Positions 33,462 through 43,101 of a stretch of DNA of 64,000 nucleotides are shown here, one piece after another (position 1 is the first letter of the stretch; every line of letters begins with the position of its first letter). The position numbers were made by a program, and so were the translations under genes. The notes beneath the pieces are model-generated. The model saw only the letters and a list, made by a program, of their open reading frames with translations. It was not told the origin of the DNA and made no database searches. The DNA is from RYN-133 sp036497285 (GTDB taxonomy: Bacteria > Actinomycetota > Actinomycetes > Mycobacteriales > Jatrophihabitantaceae). Location of the stretch: contig DASXJR010000121.1 in the NCBI GenBank assembly GCA_036497285.1, positions 1 to 64,000 on the forward strand, read 5' to 3'.

Positions 33462-33786
33462 GTCTTTCGGTCCTGTGGGGGGAGATCCAGGGGGCGGATC
33501 GGCGTGGCTTGTAGTTGTCAAGAGCTCCAACCAATCGAAGTGATACCCGGCTGGCTGTCAGATATCCGATCGGCCCTGAAATCGCTTTCAGGGAGAGCCA
33601 CATCACAAGTCTGCCCGGGAAACCGTTTCTGTCCACGCGACACGACGGAGGTTGGCACGTCGTATCGGACAAACCCGGACAACTCATGTGTGCTCGTTGT
33701 GAAATTGTTACCGCTCCGTGATGTTGCAACCGCTTGGTTTGGTCGGAGCGCGAACAATAAAACTACGCCGCGATCCTATGAACGCG
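33462..33786. other. 325-nt intergenic region with a palindrome
   Basis: This stretch is less GC-rich than its surroundings and holds no convincing gene; a 68-codon plus-strand frame (33515-33721) has rare codons and no RBS. It probably contains the promoter of the DUF5999 gene. CCCTGAAA (33574-33581) and TTTCAGGG (33586-33593) form a perfect 8-bp palindrome with TCGC spacer, a candidate operator or hairpin. Confidence 0.5.
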
Positions 33787-34248
33787 TCAGGTGCGGCCCC
33801 ACTGCTCTTGCGCCGCTCTCAGGTCGGGGTCGCGCGGCACCCAATCGGCCAGCACGGCGGGGTACCCGGCGCGCATCGCGGCGTCCACGACCTCGGCGTC
33901 GTCATCGATCAGCGCGGCGATCCCACGGGACGCGAGCCGGTTCAGCACACCGAGTTTGTAGACCCGCGCGGGTCGGTAGTCGCCGTCGCGACGCATGTGC
34001 AGTTCTGTCGTGGGAAGCCCGTGTTCGTCGAACCACGCCAGGGTGGTGTCGCGCAGCCGTTCCGGACGGCCGGTCAGCCACACGATCTCGTGCTCGCGGG
34101 AGAGGTCCGCGACCAGCCGCGCGCCCTCGGACAGCAGTGGGTCTGCGCCGGCCTCGGCGAAGAACCGGTTCCACTTGTGCCGCTGCAGGTGGTGCAGTCG
34201 GTGCCGCACATCGGCGACCACGCCGTCCACATCGAAGATCGCGAGCAC
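33787..34248 (-). CDS. HAD-superfamily phosphatase
   Basis: A 153-residue HAD protein. Motif I is AIFDVDGVVADVRHRL, motif II WLTGRPERLRDTTL with the Thr, and motif IV ALIDDDAEVVDAA. The compact form lacking a large cap resembles the 3'-phosphatase domain of polynucleotide kinases and related small HADs (PNKP/KDO8P type). The GTG at 34248 is preferred since it puts motif I right at the start; a GTG at 34281 is possible. The gene is divergent from guaB1. Confidence 0.82.
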   Translation of the reverse strand: MLAIFDVDGVVADVRHRLHHLQRHKWNRFFAEAGADPLLSEGARLVADLSREHEIVWLTGRPERLRDTTLAWFDEHGLPTTELHMRRDGDYRPARVYKLGVLNRLASRGIAALIDDDAEVVDAAMRAGYPAVLADWVPRDPDLRAAQEQWGRT

Positions 34249-34296
34249 GGTTGTCCAGCCTACGAGGACCGAATCGCGCACTACACTCAGTTACTC

Positions 34297-35730
34297 GTGC
34301 GCTTCCTCGATCCCGTCCCACCGTTCGAGCTGACCTATGACGACGTGTTCATGGTCCCGGCCCGCTCCGAGGTCGCGTCCCGTTTCGACGTCGACCTGAC
34401 CACGAACGACGGCAGCGGGACAACCATCCCGATCGCCGTTGCCAACATGACGGCGGTTGCCGGGCGCCGGATGGCCGAAACCGTCGCGCGGCGCGGCGGC
34501 ATCACCGTGCTGCCGCAGGACATCCCGGCCGGGGTCGTCGGCGAGGTCGTCGCGTGGGTCAAGACCCGCCATCCTGTCGTCGAGACCGCCGTCACGCTGG
34601 CGCCGCAGGCGCCGATCAGCGACGCGTTGGCGCTGCTGCCCAAGCGAGCGCACGGGGCGCTGGTGGTCGTCGACGGCGGACGGCCGGTGGGCGTCGTGAC
34701 GGAGGCCGACTGCGCCGGTGCGGACCGGTTTGCACAGTTGCACCAGGTCATGACCCCCGATCCGCTGGTGCTGGTCGACCCGCTCGACCCACAGCAGGCG
34801 TTCGAGACGCTGGACAAGGCCCGCCGCAAGCTTGCTCCGGTGGTCGGCGCCGACGGCCAACTCCTGGGCATTCTCACCCGTACCGGTGCCCTGCGCTCGA
34901 CCATCTACCGTCCGGCTGTGGACGCGGACGGACGGTTGCGCGTCGGCGCCGCGATCGGCGTGAACGGCGACGTGGCGGGCAAAGCCGCGGAACTGATCGG
35001 GGCGGGCGTCGACGTGCTCGTGATGGACACCGCGCACGGCCATCAGCAGCGCATGATCGACGCCCTGCGCGCGGTAAGGGCGATCGCGCCGTCCGTCCCG
35101 GTGGTTGCAGGCAACGTGGTCTCGGCCGACGGCACGCGCGAGCTCATCGGGGCCGGCGCGGACATCGTGAAGGTGGGTGTGGGCCCGGGCGCCATGTGCA
35201 CCACCCGGATGATGACCGGCGTGGGCCGGCCGCAGTTCTCGGCCGTGCTCGAGTGCGCGTCGGCCGCACGGGAGCTGGGGCGCCACGTCTGGGCCGACGG
35301 CGGCGTCCGCCACCCGCGCGACGTCGCGCTGGCGCTGGCGGCCGGAGCGTCGTCGGTGATGATCGGGTCGTGGTTCGCCGGCACCCACGAGTCGCCGGGC
35401 GACCTGCACGTCTCCCCGGACGGTCGCAAGTACAAGGAGAGCTTCGGCATGGCGTCCGCGCGTGCGGTGGCGAACCGCACCGCGGGGGAGAGCGGTTTCG
35501 ACCGGGCCCGCAAGGCGCTGTTCGAGGAGGGCATCTCCAGCGGCCGGCAGTTCCTCGATCCGGACCGGCCGGGCGTCGAGGACCTGGTCGACACCATCAC
35601 CGCGGGCGTGCGCTCGGCGTGCACCTACGCCGGAGCGACCACGCTCGAGCAGCTGCACGAGCGGGCGGTCGTGGGCGTCCAGTCGGCGTCGGGTTACGCC
35701 GAAGGTCGCCCGCTGTATGCCGGCTGGTGA
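34297..35730 (+). CDS. guaB1: GuaB1-family IMP dehydrogenase/GMP reductase
   Basis: A 477-residue TIM-barrel enzyme with paired CBS domains (about residues 95-205). The catalytic loop GVGPGAMCTTRMMTGVGRPQ has the nucleophilic Cys, and the phosphate-binding segments follow (ADGGVRHPRDVALALAAGAS). This matches the actinobacterial GuaB1 subfamily (479 residues in M. tuberculosis), which is distinct from the essential IMPDH GuaB2 and has been shown to act as a GMP reductase in mycobacteria. GTG start without clear RBS. The trp leader begins 14 nt after its stop. Confidence 0.92.
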   Translation: MRFLDPVPPFELTYDDVFMVPARSEVASRFDVDLTTNDGSGTTIPIAVANMTAVAGRRMAETVARRGGITVLPQDIPAGVVGEVVAWVKTRHPVVETAVTLAPQAPISDALALLPKRAHGALVVVDGGRPVGVVTEADCAGADRFAQLHQVMTPDPLVLVDPLDPQQAFETLDKARRKLAPVVGADGQLLGILTRTGALRSTIYRPAVDADGRLRVGAAIGVNGDVAGKAAELIGAGVDVLVMDTAHGHQQRMIDALRAVRAIAPSVPVVAGNVVSADGTRELIGAGADIVKVGVGPGAMCTTRMMTGVGRPQFSAVLECASAARELGRHVWADGGVRHPRDVALALAAGASSVMIGSWFAGTHESPGDLHVSPDGRKYKESFGMASARAVANRTAGESGFDRARKALFEEGISSGRQFLDPDRPGVEDLVDTITAGVRSACTYAGATTLEQLHERAVVGVQSASGYAEGRPLYAGW

Positions 35731-35743
35731 GTAAGCTGCCGAC

Positions 35744-35788
35744 ATGACTTCGCGCGTGCAGCGGTGGTGGCCGTCCTCGGACGGCTGA
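35744..35788 (+). CDS. Tryptophan leader peptide of trpS
   Basis: A 14-codon frame reading MTSRVQRWWPSSDG with two adjacent TGG codons at 35765-35770. It begins 13 nt after guaB1 and lies in the trpS 5' region. Its role would be to stall ribosomes when charged tRNA-Trp is low. The codons after the WW pair encode the 1:2 hairpin of an attenuator, and the stop is right after that hairpin. It is too short to be called by size; the evidence is the WW pair plus the matching RNA structures. The RBS is weak (ggtgag). Confidence 0.85.
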   Translation: MTSRVQRWWPSSDG

Positions 35789-35836
35789 TCTTCGCGCACC
35801 CGCACTCACTCAGGGCCGTCCGGATTCGGGCGGCCC
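35770..35836 (+). promoter_or_regulatory. Ribosome-mediated transcription attenuator of trpS
   Basis: Segment 1 is GCCGTCC (35770-35776), segment 2 GGACGGC (35779-35785), and segment 3 contains the same GCCGTCC (35815-35821). Segment 2 can pair perfectly with 1 (inside the leader-peptide frame) or with 3 (antiterminator). A ribosome stalled at the Trp codons 35765-35770 would cover segment 1, freeing 2 to pair with 3 and blocking the terminator. When Trp-tRNA is plentiful, 1:2 forms and the terminator can fold. This is the textbook trp-type arrangement. Confidence 0.85.
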
Positions 35837-35839
35837 TTT
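35813..35839 (+). terminator. Attenuator terminator hairpin before trpS
   Basis: GGGCCGTCC (35813-35821) pairs with GGGCGGCCC (35828-35836): eight Watson-Crick pairs plus one T-G, loop GGATTC, followed by TTT. It ends 46 nt before the trpS ATG, and its left arm is the same sequence that pairs in the antiterminator. Confidence 0.85.
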
Positions 35840-35884
35840 GTGCTGCCCGGATGCGGCGACCCGCTATTCGTCAAGGCAGGAACC

Positions 35885-36862
35885 ATGTCCCGCATCCTCA
35901 CCGGCGACCGGCCGACCGGTGCGCTTCACCTCGGCCACTACTTCGGCACGCTCGCCAATCGAGTGCGACTGCAACGCGAGGGCCACCAGGTTTTCGTCGT
36001 GGTCGCCGACTACCAGGTCATCACCGATCGCGACGAGCCCGGGCCGTTACGCGACACCGTGCGTGAACTCGTCCGTGACTATCTGGCGGTCGGCCTCGAC
36101 TCCGATTTCACCGTCGTGTTCCCGCACAGCTCAGTACCGGCGTTGAACCAGTTGCTGCTGCCGTTCCTCTCGCTGGTCGGCAAGGGCGAGTTGGAACGAA
36201 ATCCCACCGTGAAGGACGAGATCCGCTACGCCGGCCGGTCGACGGTCAGCGGGCTGATGCTCACCTATCCGGTGCATCAGGCGGCAGACATCCTGTTCTG
36301 CAAGGGCGAACTCGTTCCTGTCGGCAAGGACCAACTGCCGCACCTCGAGCTGTCTCGCTCGATCGCGCGTCGGTTCAACGAGCGGTACGGGCCGGTGTTC
36401 CCGCTGCCCGAGGCGCTGCTGGGCGAGGTACCGGTGTTGCGCGGCCTGGACGGGCGGAAGATGAGCAAGAGCCTCGGCAACGCGCTCGCACTCTCGGACG
36501 GACGTGACGCGATCGCGGCCAAGATCCGCGGCGCGCGCACCGACAGTTCGCGCACGATCACCTACGAACCGTCGACCCGCCCCGACGTCGCCAACCTGCT
36601 CACGATCGCCGCGCTGTGCAGCGGCCGTACGCCGGTCGACGTCGCGGACGAGGTCGGCGACAGCGGCGCGGCTGCGTTGAAGGCGCTGACCATCGAGGCG
36701 GTCGACAGCCTGCTGGCGCCGATCCGCGCCCGCCGCGCAACCATCGGCGACGACGAGGTGAGCCGGCTGCTCAAACGCGGGATCGCGACCGCCCGCGACA
36801 TCGCCGACACGACCCTGGCGGAGGTGCACTCAGCAATGGGAATGGATGTCATCGCCCTTTAG
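35885..36862 (+). CDS. trpS: Tryptophanyl-tRNA synthetase
   Basis: A 325-residue class I synthetase charging tRNA-Trp. HIGH-equivalent motif: PTGALHLGHYFGTL; KMSKS motif: DGRKMSKSLGNAL. The ATG follows ggcagga at normal distance. Upstream lie a Trp leader peptide and an attenuator, so expression should rise when charged tRNA-Trp falls. In Streptomyces coelicolor an attenuation-controlled second TrpRS confers indolmycin resistance; whether this is a second or the only trpS cannot be told from the window. Confidence 0.95.
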   Translation: MSRILTGDRPTGALHLGHYFGTLANRVRLQREGHQVFVVVADYQVITDRDEPGPLRDTVRELVRDYLAVGLDSDFTVVFPHSSVPALNQLLLPFLSLVGKGELERNPTVKDEIRYAGRSTVSGLMLTYPVHQAADILFCKGELVPVGKDQLPHLELSRSIARRFNERYGPVFPLPEALLGEVPVLRGLDGRKMSKSLGNALALSDGRDAIAAKIRGARTDSSRTITYEPSTRPDVANLLTIAALCSGRTPVDVADEVGDSGAAALKALTIEAVDSLLAPIRARRATIGDDEVSRLLKRGIATARDIADTTLAEVHSAMGMDVIAL

Positions 36863-36895
36863 GCACAGGGCTTTCCGGTGTGTGACAGTTGATGC

Positions 36896-37858
36896 GTGAG
36901 TCATTCGGGAGGCCACGACCACTCCCCGGCGCACGGTGCCGACCGGCGCTGGCTAGGTGCTGCCCTGGTCGTGATCGTCGCGTTCATGGCTGCCGAGGTG
37001 GTCGCGGGTGTGATCGCGCATTCGCTGGCGCTGGTGACCGACGCCGCACACATGCTCAGCGACGCCGTGGCGCTGGGCGTCGCGATCATCGCGTCGCGGA
37101 TCGCGCAGCGGCCGGCGCGCGGCGCGTTCACCTACGGCTTCGCACGCGTCGACGCGTTGTCGGGGCAGGGCAGCGGGATCACCTTGATCCTGCTGGCGAT
37201 CTGGTTCGCGGTGGCGGGGGTGCGGCGGCTGATCGACCCGTCCGGCGTGCACGGTGGCGTGGTGACGGTGGTGGCGCTGGTCGGCATCTGCGTGAACCTC
37301 CTCGCCACCGGCTTCGCCGCGCGGGCCGACCGGACGAGCCTGAACGTTCGAGGCGTGGTCGCGCACCTCGTCACCGACATCTGGGCGTTCGCAGCGACCG
37401 TCGTCGCCGGCGTCGTAATTCTGACGACCGGGTGGAACCGCGCCGACCCGGTTGCCTCGCTGGTCGTGGCGGCCGTCATGGCCTGGACGGGGTGGCGGCT
37501 CGTCCACGCGGCCGGCCGGGTGTTCCTGGAGGCCGCGCCGTCCACCGTTGACCCGACCCTGCTGGGACAGGAGCTGGCCGAGGTCGATGGCGTCGCGGAG
37601 GTGCACGACCTGCATGTGTGGGAGATCGGCCCGGGCGTGGCGGCGTTGTCGGCACATGTGCTGGTCCGTCCGTCGCACGACTGCCACGAGGTCGCGGCGA
37701 TCCTGCGCACCCGCGTGCGCGAGCGGTACGGCATCGGGCACGTGACGCTGCAGACCGATCACGCCGACGCACTCGACCAGCACGTCGCTGCCGACTGCTC
37801 CGACGCCCACGGCGCCGTCCACACCGCCGTCCACGCCCCTCACGCCGACAGTGGTTAG
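36896..37858 (+). CDS. Cation diffusion facilitator (CzcD/ZitB-like)
   Basis: A 320-residue efflux protein with six TM helices and a cytoplasmic C-terminal domain. Metal-site residues are visible as HxxxD pairs in DAAHMLSDAVALG and AHLVTDIWAF. The N terminus (SHSGGHDHSPAHG) and the C terminus (HADALDQHVAADCSDAHGAVH) are His-rich, consistent with Zn2+/Co2+/Cd2+ export by proton antiport. Its last codons and stop (DSG-stop) are formed by the first arm of a nested repeat element. Confidence 0.92.
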   Translation: MSHSGGHDHSPAHGADRRWLGAALVVIVAFMAAEVVAGVIAHSLALVTDAAHMLSDAVALGVAIIASRIAQRPARGAFTYGFARVDALSGQGSGITLILLAIWFAVAGVRRLIDPSGVHGGVVTVVALVGICVNLLATGFAARADRTSLNVRGVVAHLVTDIWAFAATVVAGVVILTTGWNRADPVASLVVAAVMAWTGWRLVHAAGRVFLEAAPSTVDPTLLGQELAEVDGVAEVHDLHVWEIGPGVAALSAHVLVRPSHDCHEVAAILRTRVRERYGIGHVTLQTDHADALDQHVAADCSDAHGAVHTAVHAPHADSG

Positions 37859-37915
37859 TCCGGCGCACAGTGGTCAGTCGTAATTGACCACTGTGTTCGC
37901 AAACTAACCACTGTC
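37847..37915. repeat. Nested inverted-repeat element, copy 2
   Basis: Outer arms GACAGTGGTTAGT (37847-37859) and ACTAACCACTGTC (37903-37915) are perfectly complementary. Inner arms CACAGTGGTCAGT (37866-37878) and ATTGACCACTGTG (37883-37895) pair with one G-T. Relative to copy 1 (3256-3323), the outer arms both changed at the same pair (C-G to T-A), so pairing is kept. The left outer arm encodes the end of the CDF protein including its stop codon. Possible terminator or miniature repeat. Confidence 0.82.
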
Positions 37916-37957
37916 AGGAGTATTCGTCTCTGCCGTCGGACGTGCCAGACTCGGACG

Positions 37958-39327
37958 ATGCTGGTCCCGATGCCCCCGCAGAGCGCGGTGTTCCTGCTCG
38001 CCGAGACCCGTGACCAACCGATGCAGGTCGGCAGCCTGCAACTTTTCCAACCGCCGGACGGCGCCACCCCCCACGACGTGAGCATGCTGTTCGACCGGGC
38101 GCTGGCAAGCACCGAAGTGGCGCCGCTGTTCCAGAAGCGCGCCCGCCGCTCGGTCACCTCGCTCGGTCAATGGGGCTGGGAGGTCGATCAACAATTCGAT
38201 CTCGACCACCATGTCCGCAAGAACGCGCTGCCCCAGCCGGCGCGCGTGCGTGAACTGCTCGCGCTGTGCTCGCGGCTGCACGGCTCGCTGCTCGACCGAC
38301 ACCGTCCGCTGTGGGAGGTGCACTTCATCGAAGGCCTCAGCGACGGCCGGTTCGCGGTGTACTTCAAGTCGCACCACGCGCTGGTCGACGGAGTGTCCGC
38401 GTTGCGGATGCTCGCGCGGATGATGTCCGACGATCCGGACGACGTCGACATGCCGCCGCCGTGGGCTCCGCGGCCGCCCCGACAGAAGCGGTCGACCGAT
38501 ACTGCTCCGGTCAACCCGCTGCGGCAGGCGCTCGACGTCGCCGAGGACCTCGTCGGCCTGGGCCCGGCGCTCGTGCGTACCGTCACCCGGGCACTGAACG
38601 AGCAGGGCGGCAACATGTCCTTCTCCGCGCCCCGGTCGATGCTCAACGTCCCGGTCACGGGCGCTCGGCGGTTCGCTGCGCAGTCCTGGCCGATCGACCG
38701 GATCAGGCAGGTCGGCAAGGCTTGCGAGACGACCGTGAACGACGTTGTGCTGACCATGTGCTCGGGTGCGCTGCGCGCCTACCTGCTCGCCGAGAACGCG
38801 CTGCCCACCTCGCCGCTCATCGCGATGGTGCCGGTGTCACTGCACGGCGAGGAGAGCGGGCGCGGCGACGGCGGCGGCAATTCGCTCGGCGTCGTCATGT
38901 GCAACCTCGGCACGCACCTCGACGACCCGATCGAGCGGTTGCAGACCGTGCACCAGTCGATGGTCGACGGCAAAGAGGCGATGCGCGGGATGTCGCCGCT
39001 GCAGACCATGGCGATGAGTGCGCTGGGGATCAGTCCGCTCGCGGTGTACCCACTGCTGCGAATGGACGGTTGGGCCCGTCCGCCGTTCAACCTGGTGATC
39101 TCGAACGTGCCGGGCCCGCGCTCGCCGATGTACTGGAACGGCGCGCGCCTTGACGGGCTGTATCCGCTGTCGATCGTCCTCGACGGGCAGGCGCTCAACA
39201 TCACCGTGACGAGCTACGCGGACGAGATCGCGTTCGGGCTGGTCGGTTGCCGACGTTCCGTGCCGCATCTGCAGCGGTTGCTCACCCATCTCGACGACGA
39301 GCTGACCGCACTCGAGGAAGCCGTCGG

Positions 39328-39331
<4 letters not shown>
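37958..39331 (+). CDS. Wax ester synthase/diacylglycerol acyltransferase (WS/DGAT)
   Basis: A 457-residue enzyme that joins acyl-CoA to diacylglycerol or fatty alcohols to make storage triacylglycerol or wax ester. The catalytic motif is KSHHALVDGVSALRML (HHxxxDG, about residue 133-139), and the conserved C-terminal block PFNLVISNVPGPRSPMYWNG is present. The ATG is at 37958. Its stop overlaps the stop of the convergent kinase gene. Confidence 0.93.
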
Positions 39332-40917
<1,586 letters not shown>

Positions 40918-41009
40918 AGACGGGGTCTCCTCTGGTCGCAATCCAGCTTCGCGCCCACCGACATTACCGATGCCTCCGCCCGGTGAAGTCCTTGTGACCT
41001 GGCTGCGAC

Positions 41010-41825
41010 CTATCGCGCGCCGATGAACTCGCGTACGAAGCCGGCGATGAGCTCCGGGTTCATCTTGACAACCCAGTGCCCACCAGGGATGACGTGGGTC
41101 TGCAGGTCGGCCACGAACGGGGCGGGAGCCTCGGTCGCCAGCGCCGTGGTGACGAACGGATCGTCCGCGGGCGCGAGCACCTGGACGGGGAGGCCGACTC
41201 GCGCAGGGACGGTGCGGCGGGCGGCGGCGAGCATGTTCGCGCGGTACAGATTCAGGCCGTTGAGCTCGTCCGCCCGTTCGCGCTTGCCGACCGTCCGGTC
41301 GATCAAGCCGCGTCGCACCGCAAGCTCCGGCAGGCGAGGGAGCTGGAACAGCATCGTGTAGGACGAGTGCGCGAGCTGGCGCAGCCGCGGCCCGGGTTTG
41401 CGGGTGATCCCGCGCAGCCAAACCCGCGCATAGTCCAGCGACGGCCCGGAGATCGACGTGAACGTCGCGATCCGGTCGCGCAGCCGCGGATCGGCGAGCG
41501 CAGGCCACGACTGCATCGAACCCCAGTCGTGCGCAACCAGATGCACTTCGGCATCGGGTGCCACCGCGTCGATCACCGCGACGAGATCGTCGATCAGCAG
41601 TGCGACCCGGTACCCCGCTTGCGAGGCCGGGACGTCCGAGGCTCCCGCGCCGCGCACGTCGTAGGTGACGACCCGGCAGGTGTCCGCGAGCGCTGCGGCC
41701 AGCCCGTCCCACACCGAATGGTTGTCGGGATATCCGTGCACGGCGACGACGACCGGACCGTCGTCATGTCCCGACTCGTAGACGGCGATCGAGATGCCGT
41801 CGGCGGAAGTGACCCGCCGCGTCAC
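41010..41825 (-). CDS. Alpha/beta hydrolase, epoxide-hydrolase/dehalogenase-like
   Basis: A 271-residue alpha/beta-hydrolase. The oxyanion motif is AVHGYPDNHSVWDG and the nucleophile elbow LVAHDWGSMQSW has Asp instead of Ser, as in epoxide hydrolases and haloalkane dehalogenases. The catalytic His is in GGHWVVKMNP. The GTG start overlaps the stop of the VOC gene by 4 nt, so they are one operon. The substrate is unknown. Confidence 0.88.
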   Translation of the reverse strand: MTRRVTSADGISIAVYESGHDDGPVVVAVHGYPDNHSVWDGLAAALADTCRVVTYDVRGAGASDVPASQAGYRVALLIDDLVAVIDAVAPDAEVHLVAHDWGSMQSWPALADPRLRDRIATFTSISGPSLDYARVWLRGITRKPGPRLRQLAHSSYTMLFQLPRLPELAVRRGLIDRTVGKRERADELNGLNLYRANMLAAARRTVPARVGLPVQVLAPADDPFVTTALATEAPAPFVADLQTHVIPGGHWVVKMNPELIAGFVREFIGAR

Positions 41826-42193
41826 TGGATGACGGAAAGGATGTTGCCGGCCGGGTCTTTGAACCAGGCCTGCTTCGGCCCCGGTTGGGCGATGCCCTTC
41901 TCGTTGGTGGTGAGCGGCCCGTCGTCGTACTGCTCGAAGACGATGCCCGACGCGGTGAGGTCGTCTACTGCGGCCTCGATGTCGTCGACGGGGAAGTTGA
42001 GCACGGTGTGACTGGCGGGTTGGTAGTTGGGTTTGGGGTAGACGAGGACGGAGTAGCCGTTGGCGGTGCGCAGCCCGAGCAGTCCCGGGCCGATATCGGT
42101 GAGGAGCAGGCCGAGCTTCTGCGTGTAGAACTCCTCGGCCGCCATCAGGTCGTCGACGGCGAAGCTGGCGAAGAACGGTGAGTTTGTGAGCAC
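41822..42193 (-). CDS. VOC-superfamily (glyoxalase-like) protein
   Basis: A 123-residue protein with the paired beta-alpha-beta-beta-beta modules of the vicinal oxygen chelate fold: FFASFAVDDLMAAEEFYTQKLGL at the start and AWFKDPAGNILSVIQ at the end. Metal ligands are only partly conserved, so enzyme activity is uncertain. The GTG follows gggagg. It is translationally coupled to the downstream hydrolase. Confidence 0.88.
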   Translation of the reverse strand: MLTNSPFFASFAVDDLMAAEEFYTQKLGLLLTDIGPGLLGLRTANGYSVLVYPKPNYQPASHTVLNFPVDDIEAAVDDLTASGIVFEQYDDGPLTTNEKGIAQPGPKQAWFKDPAGNILSVIQ

Positions 42194-42255
42194 AATCGCC
42201 TCCCATCGGTTCGGGTCACGGTATCGCCGGGCACGTTGCGGGGCATAGTCGAACT

Positions 42256-43101
42256 ATGCGAGTTGCAGTTTTGGGAACCGGAATCATGGGCGCCGGCATG
42301 GCGCGGTCGCTTGCTGCTGCGGGTCACACCGTCACGGTGTGGAACCGTACGAAGGAGAAGGCAGAACCGCTGGCGTCCGATGCGATCAGCGTCAAGTCGA
42401 CCGTCGCGGAGGCGGTCACCGGCAGCGACGCGGTGATCACGATCCTCTTCGACACGAACGCGACGCTGGCCGTGGCGGACGAAATCGTGGCCTCGCTCGG
42501 TGCCGACTCGGTGTGGATCCAGAGTGGCACGGTCGGCCCGGAGGGCGCGCGGCGGATCGCGTCGGTAGCTACCGGTGGATTGCTGGACGCGCCGGTACTC
42601 GGAACCAAGAAGCCTGCCGAGGAGGGCAAGCTCGTCGTGCTCGCCTCAGGCCCGCAGCCGCTGCTGGACGCCGCCAAGCCGGTGTTCGACGCGATCGGGT
42701 CGCGCACGGTCGTTGCCGGCTCGGAGATCGGTCAGGCCAGTGCGCTGAAGCTCGTGTGCAACGCGTGGATCGGGCTGATCACGGTGGGGACGGCGCAGTC
42801 GCTGGCGTTCGCGTCGGCCTTGGGCGTCGACCCGGCGCTGTTCCTGGAGACGATCGAGGGGCAGCCCACGGACAGTCCGTACGCACAGTTGAAGGGCAAG
42901 GCGATCCTGGACGGGAACTTCGCCACGTCCTTCGCGGTCGACGGGGTGATCAAGGACATCGGGTTGATGGTGTCGGCCGCGGACGACGCGTCGTTCCCGA
43001 CCGAATTGCTCGACGCTGTTCAAACCATGTTTGTGCGCGCCTCGGAGAACGGGCACGGCGACCACGACATGGCGGCGGTGCGGTTCGCCTTCCCGAGTTA
43101 G
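42256..43101 (+). CDS. NAD(P)-dependent beta-hydroxyacid dehydrogenase family protein
   Basis: A 281-residue dehydrogenase of the 3-hydroxyisobutyrate/6-phosphogluconate-like family. The Rossmann motif is VLGTGIMGAGMARSLAAAG with WNRT suggesting NADP preference, and the catalytic Lys is in SALKLVCNAWIG. It could act on 3-hydroxyisobutyrate, tartronate semialdehyde or succinic semialdehyde (GlyR type). It is divergent from the VOC gene and its stop overlaps the convergent GST gene. Confidence 0.9.
   Translation: MRVAVLGTGIMGAGMARSLAAAGHTVTVWNRTKEKAEPLASDAISVKSTVAEAVTGSDAVITILFDTNATLAVADEIVASLGADSVWIQSGTVGPEGARRIASVATGGLLDAPVLGTKKPAEEGKLVVLASGPQPLLDAAKPVFDAIGSRTVVAGSEIGQASALKLVCNAWIGLITVGTAQSLAFASALGVDPALFLETIEGQPTDSPYAQLKGKAILDGNFATSFAVDGVIKDIGLMVSAADDASFPTELLDAVQTMFVRASENGHGDHDMAAVRFAFPS

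Noticed and set aside
33515..33721. 68-codon plus-strand frame in the gap before the HAD gene
   Set aside because: TTG start without RBS, codon use unlike neighbours and no recognisable domain.
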